NCBI GenBank assembly: GCA_028876585.1
Contig: JAGWRL010000348.1
Coordinates: 1-16,753, forward strand
Source of the DNA: Pseudomonadota bacterium
GTDB taxonomy: Bacteria > Pseudomonadota > Alphaproteobacteria > Rhizobiales > Beijerinckiaceae
DNA length: 16,753 bases
Reading direction: 5' to 3'
The notes under the pieces were generated by a model. It did no database searches. It was not told where the DNA came from and saw only the letters and a program-made list of their open reading frames with translations. This document shows, piece by piece, positions 1 through 6,797 of this stretch. Both the position numbers and the translations under genes were made by a program. The stretch's first letter is position 1; every line of letters starts with the position of its first letter.

Positions 1-813
1 ATCTGGGATCTGGTGAGTTGGTGCGTAGAGGCGCTGACCTTCCTCATCTGCGGGCTGCAAACGCGCGAGATCGTCGCCCATCTCAGCAGCGAGGGCTGGC
101 CGACGCTGCTGGCGGCGGGCGCCATCGTCAGCGCGACGGTGATCGTGGTGCGCTTCCTCTGGGTGTTTCCCGTCACCTATCTGCCGCGCTGGCTATGGCC
201 GCCGCTGCGCAAGCGCGAGCCGTTGCCAAGCTGGCGGCCGCCGTTCCTCATCGGCTTCGCCGGCCTGCGCGGCGCGGTCAGCCTCGCGGCGGCGCTGTCG
301 ATTCCCTTCATCGCGCAGGGTGAGCCGTTCCCGCACCGCGACCTGATCCTGTTCGCCACCATCTGCGTCATCGTCGCCACGCTGGTCGGGCAGGGCGCGG
401 CGCTGGGGCCGCAGACGAAATGGCTCGATCTCGGCCGCGTCGCCCAGCGCGAGACGGCGGCCAACGCGCGCGCCGAGACGCTGGCGCGCGCGAAAGCGAT
501 GGAGGCGGTGCTGGCGCGGCTCGACGCGCTCGGGCGCGAGCCGGGTTCGCGGCCCTCAGCGGTCGCGGCGCTGCGCAAACTGCACCGCGAGCGGCAGGCC
601 AAATTCCTCGCCGATCTCGCGCCCGAGCCGGCGGCCGAGGAGGCCGATCTGGCGGCGTTGCGGCTCGACGTGATCGGCGTCGAGCGCGCCGCGATCGGCG
701 AGGCCTACGCGCAAAACCTCATCACCGACGAGAGCCGGCGGCGGCTGGAGCGCGAATTCGATCTGGAGGAGGCGAGCGTGCGGCACGCGCTGGGCGAGAC
801 GGGGGGCGAGTGA
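1..813 (+). CDS. Na+/H+ antiporter, CPA1 (NhaP-like) family, C-terminal part
   Basis: Inner-membrane monovalent cation/proton antiporter; only the last 270 codons lie in the window, and the frame is open back to base 1, so the gene starts upstream. The visible part holds hydrophobic segments (for example around residues 9-17, 35-50 and 115-130 of the fragment) and the conserved stretch GLRGAVSLAAALSIPF, typical of CPA1 exchangers. A hydrophilic, Ala/Arg/Glu-rich cytoplasmic tail of about 130 residues follows. It ends in a charged helix with a sequence like SRRRLEREFDLEE, as in bacterial NhaP-type proteins. Family knowledge: these proteins exchange Na+ (or K+/Li+) for H+ and help pH and salt homeostasis. 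A GTG at 13 is an internal codon, not the start. The ion specificity cannot be read from this fragment. The next gene follows 56 bp later on the same strand. Confidence 0.88.
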   Translation: MWDLVSWCVEALTFLICGLQTREIVAHLSSEGWPTLLAAGAIVSATVIVVRFLWVFPVTYLPRWLWPPLRKREPLPSWRPPFLIGFAGLRGAVSLAAALSIPFIAQGEPFPHRDLILFATICVIVATLVGQGAALGPQTKWLDLGRVAQRETAANARAETLARAKAMEAVLARLDALGREPGSRPSAVAALRKLHRERQAKFLADLAPEPAAEEADLAALRLDVIGVERAAIGEAYAQNLITDESRRRLEREFDLEEASVRHALGETGGE

Positions 814-869
814 GCTACCGCAACGCCACAACTTTGCTTTAAGAGAGACGCCCAACCGGAGCGCGCCGC

Positions 870-1610
870 ATGGCCGACGAACAGAAGATCATGTTGTTGA
901 CCGGCGCCAGCCGCGGCATCGGCCACGCCACGGTGAAGGTGTTTCAGGAGCGCGGCTGGCGGCTGTTGACGGTGTCGCGCCAGCCGTTTTCCGAGGAATG
1001 CCGCTGGCCCGCCGCGCGCGACGCCCATGTGCAGGCCGATCTCGCCGATCTCGGTTCGATCGGCGACCTCGCCGCCACCGTGCGGGCGCGGCTGCCGAAC
1101 GGGCGGCTGCACGCGCTGGTCAACAACGCCGGCATATCGCCCAAAGGGGCGGGCGGGGCGCGGCTCGGCGCGCTCGACACCGACGCGGCGACCTGGACCC
1201 ATGTGCTGAACGTCAATCTCGTCTCGATCGCGCTGCTGGTGCGCGCGTTGATTGACGAACTGGCGGCGGGGCAGGCCTCGATCGTCAATGTCGCCTCGAT
1301 CGCCGGCTCGCGCGTGCATCCCTTCGCCGGCGTCGCCTACGCCGCCTCGAAAGCGGGGCTGTCGGCGCTGACGCGCGAACTCGCGCATGAATTGGCGCCG
1401 CGCGGCATCCGCACCAACGCCATCGCGCCGGGCGAAATCGACACCGCTATCCTGTCGCCGGGAACCAGCGATCTGGTTGATCGAATCGTGCCGATGGGCC
1501 GGCTCGGCGAGCCGCGCGAAGTGGCGGAGACGATCTATTTCCTGTGCAGCGGCGCGTCGTCCTACATCAACGGATCGTCGATCTATATCGACGGCGGCCA
1601 GCATGTGTGA
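870..1610 (+). CDS. SDR family NAD(P)-dependent oxidoreductase
   Basis: Classical short-chain dehydrogenase/reductase of 246 residues, the usual length for this cytosolic family. The Rossmann cofactor motif TGASRGIG is at residues 11-18 and the NNAG motif at 85-88. The catalytic set is N114, S143, Y157 and K161 (YAASK). A proline/glycine segment (IAPGEIDT) follows, and the protein ends in IDGGQHV, as in FabG-like SDRs. The position after the second beta strand carries S36-R37, which in this family often favours NADPH; that is inference. The substrate is unknown: FabG-like sequence does not prove a role in fatty acid synthesis, and no fatty acid genes are adjacent. The ATG at 870 has GGAG at 858-861, eight bases upstream. 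It lies 56 bp after the antiporter gene and may be co-transcribed with it. It converges with the metalloprotease gene 21 bp downstream. Confidence 0.9.
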   Translation: MADEQKIMLLTGASRGIGHATVKVFQERGWRLLTVSRQPFSEECRWPAARDAHVQADLADLGSIGDLAATVRARLPNGRLHALVNNAGISPKGAGGARLGALDTDAATWTHVLNVNLVSIALLVRALIDELAAGQASIVNVASIAGSRVHPFAGVAYAASKAGLSALTRELAHELAPRGIRTNAIAPGEIDTAILSPGTSDLVDRIVPMGRLGEPREVAETIYFLCSGASSYINGSSIYIDGGQHV

Positions 1611-1622
1611 GCGCTAGCCGCC
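1593..1622. terminator. Candidate bidirectional hairpin at convergent gene ends
   Basis: GGCGGC at 1593-1598 pairs with GCCGCC at 1617-1622. After one C/A mismatch the stem continues with AGC against GCT, leaving a loop of about 10 nt. The hairpin spans the SDR stop codon and most of the 21-bp gap to the metalloprotease stop. No T run follows on either strand, so it is at best a weak or non-canonical terminator. Confidence 0.3.
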
Positions 1623-1631
1623 GCAGGTCGA

Positions 1632-3506
1632 TCAGCCGCCCTGGATGGTCCAACTCGTAGCCACCGTGCCGAGGCTGCTCTGCGTGAAACCGCCCGAGCC
1701 GTTCGACGCCCAAAGCAGCGTCGAGCCGGTGGAGGAATTGCGCAGCAGAATGTCGGCCATGTGATCGCCGTTGATGTCGGCCACGCCCTGCACCTGGAAT
1801 GCCGAACCGGGATTGCCGATCGAGGTCTTGGTGAAGCCGCCGGAGCCGTTGCCGTCCCACAGGCTGAGGGCGCCGCTGGTGTTGTGCCAGAGGATGTCGG
1901 CGAGGCCGTCGTTGTTGAAATCGCCGACGCCGGCCACCGACCAACTCGTCGGCGCGCCCGCCAACGCGAGCTTGGTGAAGCCGCCCAACCCGTTGCTTTC
2001 CCAGATGCTGATGTTGCCGCTGGTGTTGTCGTGCCAGAGAATGTCGGAGAAACCGTCGCCGTTGAAATCGCCGACGCCGGACACTACCCAATTCGTGGAC
2101 GCGCCCGCCATCGCGGACTTGCTGAAGCCGCCCAAGCCGTTGTTTTGCCAGATGCTGATGTCGCCAGCGGTGTCGCGCCAAAGGATGTCGGAATAGTTGT
2201 CGTGGTTGAAGTCGCCGACCCCGACCACCGACCAGTTCGTCGGCGCGCCCGCAATGGCGGTCTTGGTGTAGCCGCCGGAGCCGTTGCCGTCCCACACGCT
2301 GATGTCGCCGCTGGTGCTGTGCCAGAGAATGTCGGCCGAGCCGTCGGCGTTGAAATCGCCGACGCCGGCCACCGACCAATTCGTCGGCGCGCCCGACGTT
2401 GTAATCTTGGTGAAGCTGCTGCCGCCGCCGACGGAATCCCAGACGCTGAGGCTTCCGTCGGTATTGTGCCAAATAATGTCGCCGACGCCGTCGCCATTGA
2501 AATCGTAGCCCGCGTATTTCTTCGCGATCGCGTTGAAGCCGAGCACGTCAATCTGGGTCAGATCAAGCTGCGTCAGCGTCTGCAACGTCGTGCCGGTGTA
2601 GAATTCGTTGAAATTGTCGTTGGTGGTGAGGCTGTCGTTCAAGAAGTCGCTGGGATCAGAGTTGACGCCATAATTGGCGAGCTTGGTGACGCCGCCGTCG
2701 AGCGAGAAGTAGGACGCCGTGCCGGTGCCGCCGAAGAAAAGGCGCGTCCCCGGCGCCGTATAGCGGAAGAACTCCATGATGTCGGGCTGGCTCGTGCCGC
2801 CGTCAAAGGGAACGCGGCCGAGTGCGTGGCTGAGTTCGTGCAACCCGACGCCGACCATCAAGGAATCCGGGATGTCCTTGGCGAAGCCGGAGATGCCGTC
2901 GTCGCCGGTCGCGGTGGCGCTGATATAGCCGAGCGACTTCAACTGCGCGTTCCACACGGCGACGTTCGTCTGCGGATTGCCGTTCTGGTCGTTGATCGTC
3001 GTTCCCGAAGGCAGCGACGAAAAGTTGGTGTCGCCCGCCGCCGCATGGGCGAGCAGCTTGGCGTGCACGTCGGAATAAGTTTCGTACTGCCCGCTGCTGG
3101 GTCCCGCTGCGGCCGAGCCGGAGCCCAACACCTGTCCGCCGACCTCGCCGAAGCCGACCGTGATGTTGACCGTGATCTTGTCATGGACCGCCGCGGACAG
3201 GAGTTTGGCGGCGTTGATGATGTCGTTTTCAAAATTGGCGGTCGGGGAGTCCGCGTCGGTGAAGTTGAGGACGAAAGTGATCCCGCCGTTGTTGACGGTG
3301 AAGGTGGTGTAAGCCGGCGGCGGCGGCGTCACCGTGGCGCCGCTGAACCCGTAAGGCGCAATGGCCCCGAAGGCGGTGGACGGCGTAACGGAATTGTCGC
3401 CGCTGGACGAGCTCTGGTTGAACAGATCGTCGAGGCCGGGCAAATCCGTGGAATTCGTGTGCTGCGGCCTGGTCTGAGTGAGAAAGGTCGAACTTAATCC
3501 GAACAT
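1632..3506 (-). CDS. Zincin metalloprotease (NF038122-like) with six FG-GAP/VCBS-type repeats
   Basis: A 624-residue protein in two parts. Residues about 65-330 resemble the catalytic domain of the NF038122/serralysin-like metalloproteases: zinc motif HELSH at 223-227, a Met-turn-like PDIMEFFRY at 241-249, a YFSLDGG segment at 266-272 and LTQIDVLGF near 316-324. Residues 335-624 are six tandem repeats of about 48 residues. Each opens with a calcium-site-like DxNxDxxxD and continues D-I-L/I-W, then ISVW, NGxGGF and SWxVxGVG. The first 60 residues are low-complexity (Ser/Thr/Pro) with no signal peptide. Export without one, for example by type I secretion, is inference. The residue at the third metzincin ligand position is P233 rather than His/Asp. 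The ATG at 3506 has a purine-rich GGGGAG six bases upstream. The gene is divergent from the sugar importer. Family placement is from memory of motifs. Confidence 0.78.
   Translation of the reverse strand: MFGLSSTFLTQTRPQHTNSTDLPGLDDLFNQSSSSGDNSVTPSTAFGAIAPYGFSGATVTPPPPAYTTFTVNNGGITFVLNFTDADSPTANFENDIINAAKLLSAAVHDKITVNITVGFGEVGGQVLGSGSAAAGPSSGQYETYSDVHAKLLAHAAAGDTNFSSLPSGTTINDQNGNPQTNVAVWNAQLKSLGYISATATGDDGISGFAKDIPDSLMVGVGLHELSHALGRVPFDGGTSQPDIMEFFRYTAPGTRLFFGGTGTASYFSLDGGVTKLANYGVNSDPSDFLNDSLTTNDNFNEFYTGTTLQTLTQLDLTQIDVLGFNAIAKKYAGYDFNGDGVGDIIWHNTDGSLSVWDSVGGGSSFTKITTSGAPTNWSVAGVGDFNADGSADILWHSTSGDISVWDGNGSGGYTKTAIAGAPTNWSVVGVGDFNHDNYSDILWRDTAGDISIWQNNGLGGFSKSAMAGASTNWVVSGVGDFNGDGFSDILWHDNTSGNISIWESNGLGGFTKLALAGAPTSWSVAGVGDFNNDGLADILWHNTSGALSLWDGNGSGGFTKTSIGNPGSAFQVQGVADINGDHMADILLRNSSTGSTLLWASNGSGGFTQSSLGTVATSWTIQGG
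1635..2504 (-). repeat. Six tandem ~144-bp coding repeats (FG-GAP/VCBS-like)
   Basis: The 3' half of the metalloprotease gene holds six in-frame units of about 48 codons. The units open with DFNGDGVGD, DFNADGSAD, DFNHDNYSD, DFNGDGFSD, DFNNDGLAD and DINGDHMAD. The first five are very alike in protein and DNA; the sixth is the most diverged. Repeats of this type form beta-propeller blades with calcium-binding loops. Their number (six) would be near a full propeller. Confidence 0.85.
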
Positions 3507-3569
3507 TTGCGCTCTCCCCGCGTCCCGAAGCTTATCTAATAACCGGACAAGCCGTTACGTCCGCTTGAA

Positions 3570-3585
3570 AAACCACATTTGGTTT
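3570..3585. promoter_or_regulatory. Perfect 6+6 bp inverted repeat, possible operator
   Basis: AAACCA at 3570-3575 and TGGTTT at 3580-3585 form a perfect dyad around CATT. It lies 64 bp upstream of the metalloprotease start and about 90 bp upstream of the first importer promoter, so it could serve either gene. The binding protein, if any, is unknown. Confidence 0.3.
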
Positions 3586-3671
3586 AGCCGCAGTTAACAC
3601 ATGCCCGGACGGTCAAGAAACCTCGCTTCCCCAAGGTCCCCATGGAGATCGCGTACGACCGAGCAAATTCG

Positions 3672-3700
3672 TTGTCAATTTTATAATCGACATCTATCAA
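3672..3700 (+). promoter_or_regulatory. Candidate sigma70 promoter of the sugar importer (distal)
   Basis: TTGTCA (3672-3677, five of six consensus bases) is separated by 17 bp from TATCAA (3695-3700, four of six). An exact TATAAT also sits at 3682-3687 in the same AT-rich patch, but without a matching -35. If used, the transcript would have a leader of about 210 nt before the binding-protein ATG. Confidence 0.42.
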
Positions 3701-3803
3701 TAACTTGCCGGAATCGCTGAAGTGACCTCGATTTCATGCCACCCGAAGAATACGCCGCTACCGTTTCTGGCGTCGCGTCTTGGAATCGTCGCCGCCTTCA
3801 GGG

Positions 3804-3824
3804 CGCGCGAAAGGGAAACGCGCG
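3804..3824 (+). promoter_or_regulatory. GC-rich hairpin in the importer leader
   Basis: CGCGCG at 3804-3809 pairs with CGCGCG at 3819-3824 around the purine loop AAAGGGAAA. It lies inside the leader made from the distal promoter and upstream of the proximal one. The loop resembles a ribosome-binding sequence, but no start codon follows at a suitable distance. Confidence 0.3.
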
Positions 3825-3838
3825 ATATACAGCGTAAC

Positions 3839-3868
3839 TTGACAGCGCGGGCTTGCGGCCGCTCCAAT
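3839..3868 (+). promoter_or_regulatory. Candidate sigma70 promoter of the sugar importer (proximal)
   Basis: A perfect -35 box TTGACA (3839-3844) is followed after 18 bp by TCCAAT (3863-3868, four of six). Transcription would begin near 3875 and give a leader of about 40 nt before the ATG at 3917. The spacing is acceptable, but the -10 box is weak. Confidence 0.35.
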
Positions 3869-3916
3869 GGCGCCGCGACGGCGGGTCAAACGCCGGGCGA
3901 GGTTTGGGAGGAAACT

Positions 3917-4882
3917 ATGAGAATTGCGATCACGCTCGCCGCCGCGGCGGCGATCCTCGCGGCGACGCCGGCGCTCGCCGCCGACAAGCCGGTCTATGGC
4001 GTCTTGATGAAGACGCTGTCGAACCCGTTCTGGGGCGCGATGGAGCAGGGCGTGCGCGAGGGCGCCAAGGAGGCCGGCGTCGAATATTTCCTGCAAGCGG
4101 TCGAATCCGATCAGGCGGCCGAGCCGCAGCTCAACACCTGCAACACCATGTTGCAGAAGAAGCCGGCCGCGATGATCACCGCCGCGATCAACTCGACCAT
4201 CCTGCTGCCGTGCCTCAAACAGGCCAACGAGATGAAGATCCCGGTCGCCGATCTCGACGGCAACCTCGATCCCGAAATCACCAAGAAGGCCGGCGTCGAG
4301 GTGGCGTTCCACATCGGCTCCGACAACGAGGCGGCCGGCGCCAAGGGCGCCGATTATGTGGCGCAGGTTCTCGGCAAGGACGCCAAGGGGCCGGTGCTGG
4401 TGATCGAGGGGCTCTCCGGCAACATCACCGGGCAAAAGCGCGCGCGCGGCTTCGCCAATGAGATCAAGAAGGCCGCGCCGGGGCTCGCCATCGTCGCCTC
4501 GCTGCCGGGCGACTGGGACCGGCAAAAGGCCGCCAACATCACCAACGACACGTTGCAGCGCCATCCCGATCTGGTCGCGATCTTCTGCGCCAACGACGGC
4601 ATGGCGCTGGGCGCGGTGGAGGCGGCGCGCGCGGCCGGCAAGGACAAGCTGATCGTCGTCGGCGTCGACGGCAATTCGGATGCGGTGAAGTCGATTCTCG
4701 CGGGCCGGCTCAACGCCTCGGTGGCGCAACTGCCCTATCTCGTCGGCAAGCAGTCGGTCGAGACGATGAAGAAGGTGCTGGCGGGCGAGAAGGTGCAGGA
4801 ATTCACCTATGTCCCGACCTTGGTGCTGACCAAGGAAGTGCTGGAGGCCAAGAAAGAGCCGATGCTGCAATATGTGAAGTAA
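3917..4882 (+). CDS. CUT2 sugar ABC transporter periplasmic binding protein (AlsB/RbsB-like)
   Basis: Periplasmic sugar-binding protein of 321 residues that would deliver a sugar to the permease encoded next. Residues 1-21 form a signal peptide ending ATPALA before ADK. The mature protein has the type I fold pattern. Several positions match the sugar-contacting residues of RbsB: N36 and W39 in SNPFW, R175, N226 in CAND, D251 and Q271. The segments VLMKTLSNPFW, GDWDR, LQRHP and FCANDGMA resemble E. coli AlsB (D-allose) more than FrcB (fructose). That supports an allose/ribose-like substrate but does not prove it. The ATG at 3917 has GGGAGGA at 3906-3912, and the signal peptide begins directly there, so this start is preferred to the open extension to 3722. 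First gene of the importer operon; a strong hairpin follows its stop codon. Confidence 0.92.
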   Translation: MRIAITLAAAAAILAATPALAADKPVYGVLMKTLSNPFWGAMEQGVREGAKEAGVEYFLQAVESDQAAEPQLNTCNTMLQKKPAAMITAAINSTILLPCLKQANEMKIPVADLDGNLDPEITKKAGVEVAFHIGSDNEAAGAKGADYVAQVLGKDAKGPVLVIEGLSGNITGQKRARGFANEIKKAAPGLAIVASLPGDWDRQKAANITNDTLQRHPDLVAIFCANDGMALGAVEAARAAGKDKLIVVGVDGNSDAVKSILAGRLNASVAQLPYLVGKQSVETMKKVLAGEKVQEFTYVPTLVLTKEVLEAKKEPMLQYVK

Positions 4883-4888
4883 GCGAAG

Positions 4889-4911
4889 GCGGCCGGGCGC
4901 GCCCCGGCCGC
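4889..4911 (+). promoter_or_regulatory. Strong intercistronic hairpin after the binding-protein gene
   Basis: GCGGCCGGG at 4889-4897 pairs perfectly with CCCGGCCGC at 4903-4911 around a 5-nt loop, six bases after the stop codon. No T run follows (TTCCCC), so it is unlikely to be a full terminator. Its place in the 62-bp gap fits a 3' stabiliser or partial terminator, which would keep binding-protein mRNA more abundant than permease mRNA, as known in other ABC operons. Confidence 0.6.
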
Positions 4912-4944
4912 TTCCCCGGTGTTTCCCGTCACGCCCGAGGCCCG

Positions 4945-5904
4945 ATGACCTCCCTCGCAAAACCCCTGAGAGGGGTCGCCTTCCGGCTCGAATCTCTGTT
5001 CGTGCTGGCCGCGCTGATCGCGATCATGAGCGTGGCGGCCTACCCCTATTTCTTCACGCTCTCCAACGCGCTCAACATTCTGTTGGCGAGTTCGACGCTC
5101 GGCCTGCTCGCCATCGGCATGACCTTCGTGATCTCTTCGGCCGGCATCGATCTCTCGGTCGGCTCGATCATGGCTTTCGCCGGCGTGGTGGGGTGCCTGA
5201 CCGTCAACAATCTCGGCGCGCCGTGGCCGGTCTGCATCGTCGCCTCAATCGCCGCCGGCGTGTTCGCGGGCGCGATCAACGGCGCGCTGGTGACGTCGGC
5301 TGGCATTCCCCCGTTCATCGTCACGCTGGGAATGCTCGGCGTGGCGCGCGGCGTCGCTCTGGTGCTGACCAATGGCGTGCCGGTCTATGGCCTGCCCGGC
5401 CCGATCGTCTATCTCGGGCAAGGGCGGCCGTGGGGCGTGCCGGCGCCGGTGCTGATCCTCATCGGCGCGGCGATCGCGGCGCATGTGCTGCTGATGCACA
5501 CCCGCTTCGGCCTCTACGCGCAGGTGGTGGGCGACAACGAGGGCGCGGCGCGCGCGATGGGGGTGCGCGTCGAACGGCTCAAGGGCCAGCTTTACGCGCT
5601 CTCGGGCGGGCTGGCGGGGCTGGCGGGGCTGGTGTTCTCGGCCCGCGTCAACGCCGGCGATCCGACGGCGGGCGTGGCTTACGAACTCACCGCCGTGACG
5701 GCGACCATCATCGGCGGCACCAATCTGTTCGGCGGGCGCGGCAGCGTGGTGGGCACGGTGATCGGCGCGCTGATCATGGGCGTGTTGCAGAACGGGCTGA
5801 ACCTGCTCGCCGTCTCCTCCTATTATCAGCAGATCGCCATCGGCTCGGTGCTGGTGCTGGCGGTCTGGCTCGATCGGCTCAACCGGCAGGAGCGCAAGCG
5901 ATGA
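4945..5904 (+). CDS. CUT2 sugar ABC transporter permease (RbsC-like)
   Basis: Integral inner-membrane permease of 319 residues, the usual length for RbsC/AlsC-type proteins, forming the channel as a homodimer. Family signatures are AGIDLSVGS at residues 66-74 and GGTNLFGGRGS at 257-267, followed by a Gly-rich membrane segment and a terminal NGLNLL...YYQQIAIGSVLVLAVWL stretch. About eight to ten hydrophobic segments can be seen from residue 16 to 310. The cytoplasmic loop near residues 195-215 (DNEGAARAMGVRVERLK) is the expected ATPase contact region, an EAA-like loop. The ATG at 4945 is 62 bp after the binding-protein gene, and the purine-rich CGAGG just upstream is a weak ribosome site. The stop codon overlaps the next start as ATGA (5901-5904), which indicates translational coupling with the ATPase. 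Confidence 0.92.
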   Translation: MTSLAKPLRGVAFRLESLFVLAALIAIMSVAAYPYFFTLSNALNILLASSTLGLLAIGMTFVISSAGIDLSVGSIMAFAGVVGCLTVNNLGAPWPVCIVASIAAGVFAGAINGALVTSAGIPPFIVTLGMLGVARGVALVLTNGVPVYGLPGPIVYLGQGRPWGVPAPVLILIGAAIAAHVLLMHTRFGLYAQVVGDNEGAARAMGVRVERLKGQLYALSGGLAGLAGLVFSARVNAGDPTAGVAYELTAVTATIIGGTNLFGGRGSVVGTVIGALIMGVLQNGLNLLAVSSYYQQIAIGSVLVLAVWLDRLNRQERKR

Positions 5905-6653
5905 GCCTGCTTCGTCTCGAGGAGGTGCGCAAATCCTTCGGCGCGATCGAGGCTTTGCGCGGCGTGACGTTTTCGGTCGAGCCCGGCTCGGCGGTGGCGC
6001 TGGTGGGCGACAACGGCGCCGGCAAATCGACGCTGATGAAGACGATCACCGGCGTCTATACGCCCGATTCCGGCCGCATCGAATTCGACGGCCATTCGCT
6101 GGCCGGCATGGCGCCGGGCGCGATCCGCGCCGCCGGCATCGAAATGATCTATCAGGATCTGGCGCTGGCCAAACAGCGCGACGTCGCCACCAACATTTTC
6201 CTCGGCCGCGAGATCACCCGCAACGTGCTCGGGCTCAGGCTGATCGACGCCAAGGCGATGCGGCGCGAGGCGGAGGCGATGATCGAAAAACTCGGCGCGC
6301 GGGTCAAATCGGTGACGCAGATCGCCGGCCAGCTCTCGGGCGGCCAGCAGCAGAGCGTCGCCATCGCGCGCGCGCTGACCTTCAACCCGAAACTGGTGAT
6401 CATGGACGAGCCGACGGCGGCGCTGGCGGTGCGCGAGATCGAGCATGTGCTCGACCTGATCCGCACGCTCAAGAGCCGCGGCATCGCCGTCATCCTCATC
6501 AGCCATCGCCTGACCGACGTGTTCGCCGTCTGCGACCGCATCGTCGTGCTGCGTCAGGGCGCGGTCATCGCCGACGATCCGACCGCGGCGACCAGCATGA
6601 ATGCGGTGGTGGCGCATATCGTGGGGGCGGCGGAGGAAGCGGTGAAGGGATAG
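5901..6653 (+). CDS. CUT2 sugar ABC transporter ATP-binding protein, single-domain (FrcA-type)
   Basis: Cytoplasmic ATPase of 250 residues that powers the importer. Motifs in order: Walker A GDNGAGKST at 36-44, Q-loop Q85, signature LSGGQ at 145-149, Walker B LVIMDE at 165-170, and switch H202 in ISHRL. It holds one ATPase domain only. RbsA and AlsA usually fuse two such domains in about 500 residues, while FrcA of Sinorhizobium and related proteins are single-domain, so this protein would work as a homodimer. The ATG at 5901 overlaps the permease stop by 4 bp. The third residue of the D-loop region reads AALAVRE, as in the FrcA group. The gene is last in the operon; the following convergent region holds two hairpins. 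No kinase or isomerase gene is attached. Confidence 0.93.
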   Translation: MSLLRLEEVRKSFGAIEALRGVTFSVEPGSAVALVGDNGAGKSTLMKTITGVYTPDSGRIEFDGHSLAGMAPGAIRAAGIEMIYQDLALAKQRDVATNIFLGREITRNVLGLRLIDAKAMRREAEAMIEKLGARVKSVTQIAGQLSGGQQQSVAIARALTFNPKLVIMDEPTAALAVREIEHVLDLIRTLKSRGIAVILISHRLTDVFAVCDRIVVLRQGAVIADDPTAATSMNAVVAHIVGAAEEAVKG

Positions 6654-6655
6654 GG

Positions 6656-6684
6656 GGCCCCTCGCCGGAGGAGAGCGAGGGGCC
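6656..6684. terminator. Hairpin downstream of the sugar importer
   Basis: GGCCCCTCGC (6656-6665) pairs perfectly with GCGAGGGGCC (6675-6684), a 10-bp stem with a 9-nt loop, three bases after the ATPase stop. No T run follows on the plus strand. It is probably a non-canonical or Rho-assisted transcript end, and could also act on the convergent ialB-like transcript. Confidence 0.5.
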
Positions 6685-6697
6685 GAGCGCCCTGGTC

Positions 6698-6717
6698 GCC
6701 CTCCGTGCGTGGAGGGC
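6698..6717. terminator. Second hairpin in the convergent region
   Basis: GCCCTCC (6698-6704) pairs with GGAGGGC (6711-6717) around a 6-nt loop, 13 bp after the first hairpin. Together they form a double-hairpin barrier between the importer genes and the oppositely oriented IalB-family gene, again without a T run. Confidence 0.4.
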
Positions 6718-6797
6718 ATCCCGCGCCGCAACGTCAGAATGCCTGAATTGCGCCGGTTTCCGCAAGCGCCTCGCGGTTCAATTTGCCGTCATGCGAC

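Larger units (their letters stand above)
3507..3916. other. Divergent intergenic region between metalloprotease and sugar importer
   Basis: This 410-bp stretch has no gene I can support. It is clearly richer in A+T than its surroundings, most strongly at about 3660-3710. It holds two candidate promoters facing the importer (separate entries), an inverted repeat at 3570-3585 and a hairpin at 3804-3824. An in-frame extension of the binding protein back to GTG 3722 is open, but its sequence is not a signal peptide and it lacks a ribosome site. No good -35/-10 pair was found facing the metalloprotease. Confidence 0.7.

Noticed and set aside
1635..2504. CRISPR-like or satellite repeat array
   Set aside because: The units are about 144 bp, contiguous, in frame and encode FG-GAP/VCBS blades; there are no unique spacers.
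1761..3497. Long plus-strand open frame of 578 codons opposite the metalloprotease gene
   Set aside because: It mirrors the GC-rich codon pattern and repeats of the real gene, has no recognisable domain, and the minus-strand protein has clear motifs and repeats.
3722..3916. N-terminal extension of the sugar-binding protein to GTG 3722
   Set aside because: It would bury the signal peptide, has no ribosome site, and runs over a candidate promoter; ATG 3917 has both a ribosome site and the signal peptide.
3758..4960. Minus-strand open frame of 400 codons opposite the sugar-binding protein
   Set aside because: Composition is that of a shadow frame in GC-rich DNA, and the plus-strand gene is certain.
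5193..5900. Upstream extension of the sugar ATPase frame through the permease gene
   Set aside because: The ATPase starts at ATG 5901 overlapping the permease stop; the upstream frame is Arg-rich and meaningless.
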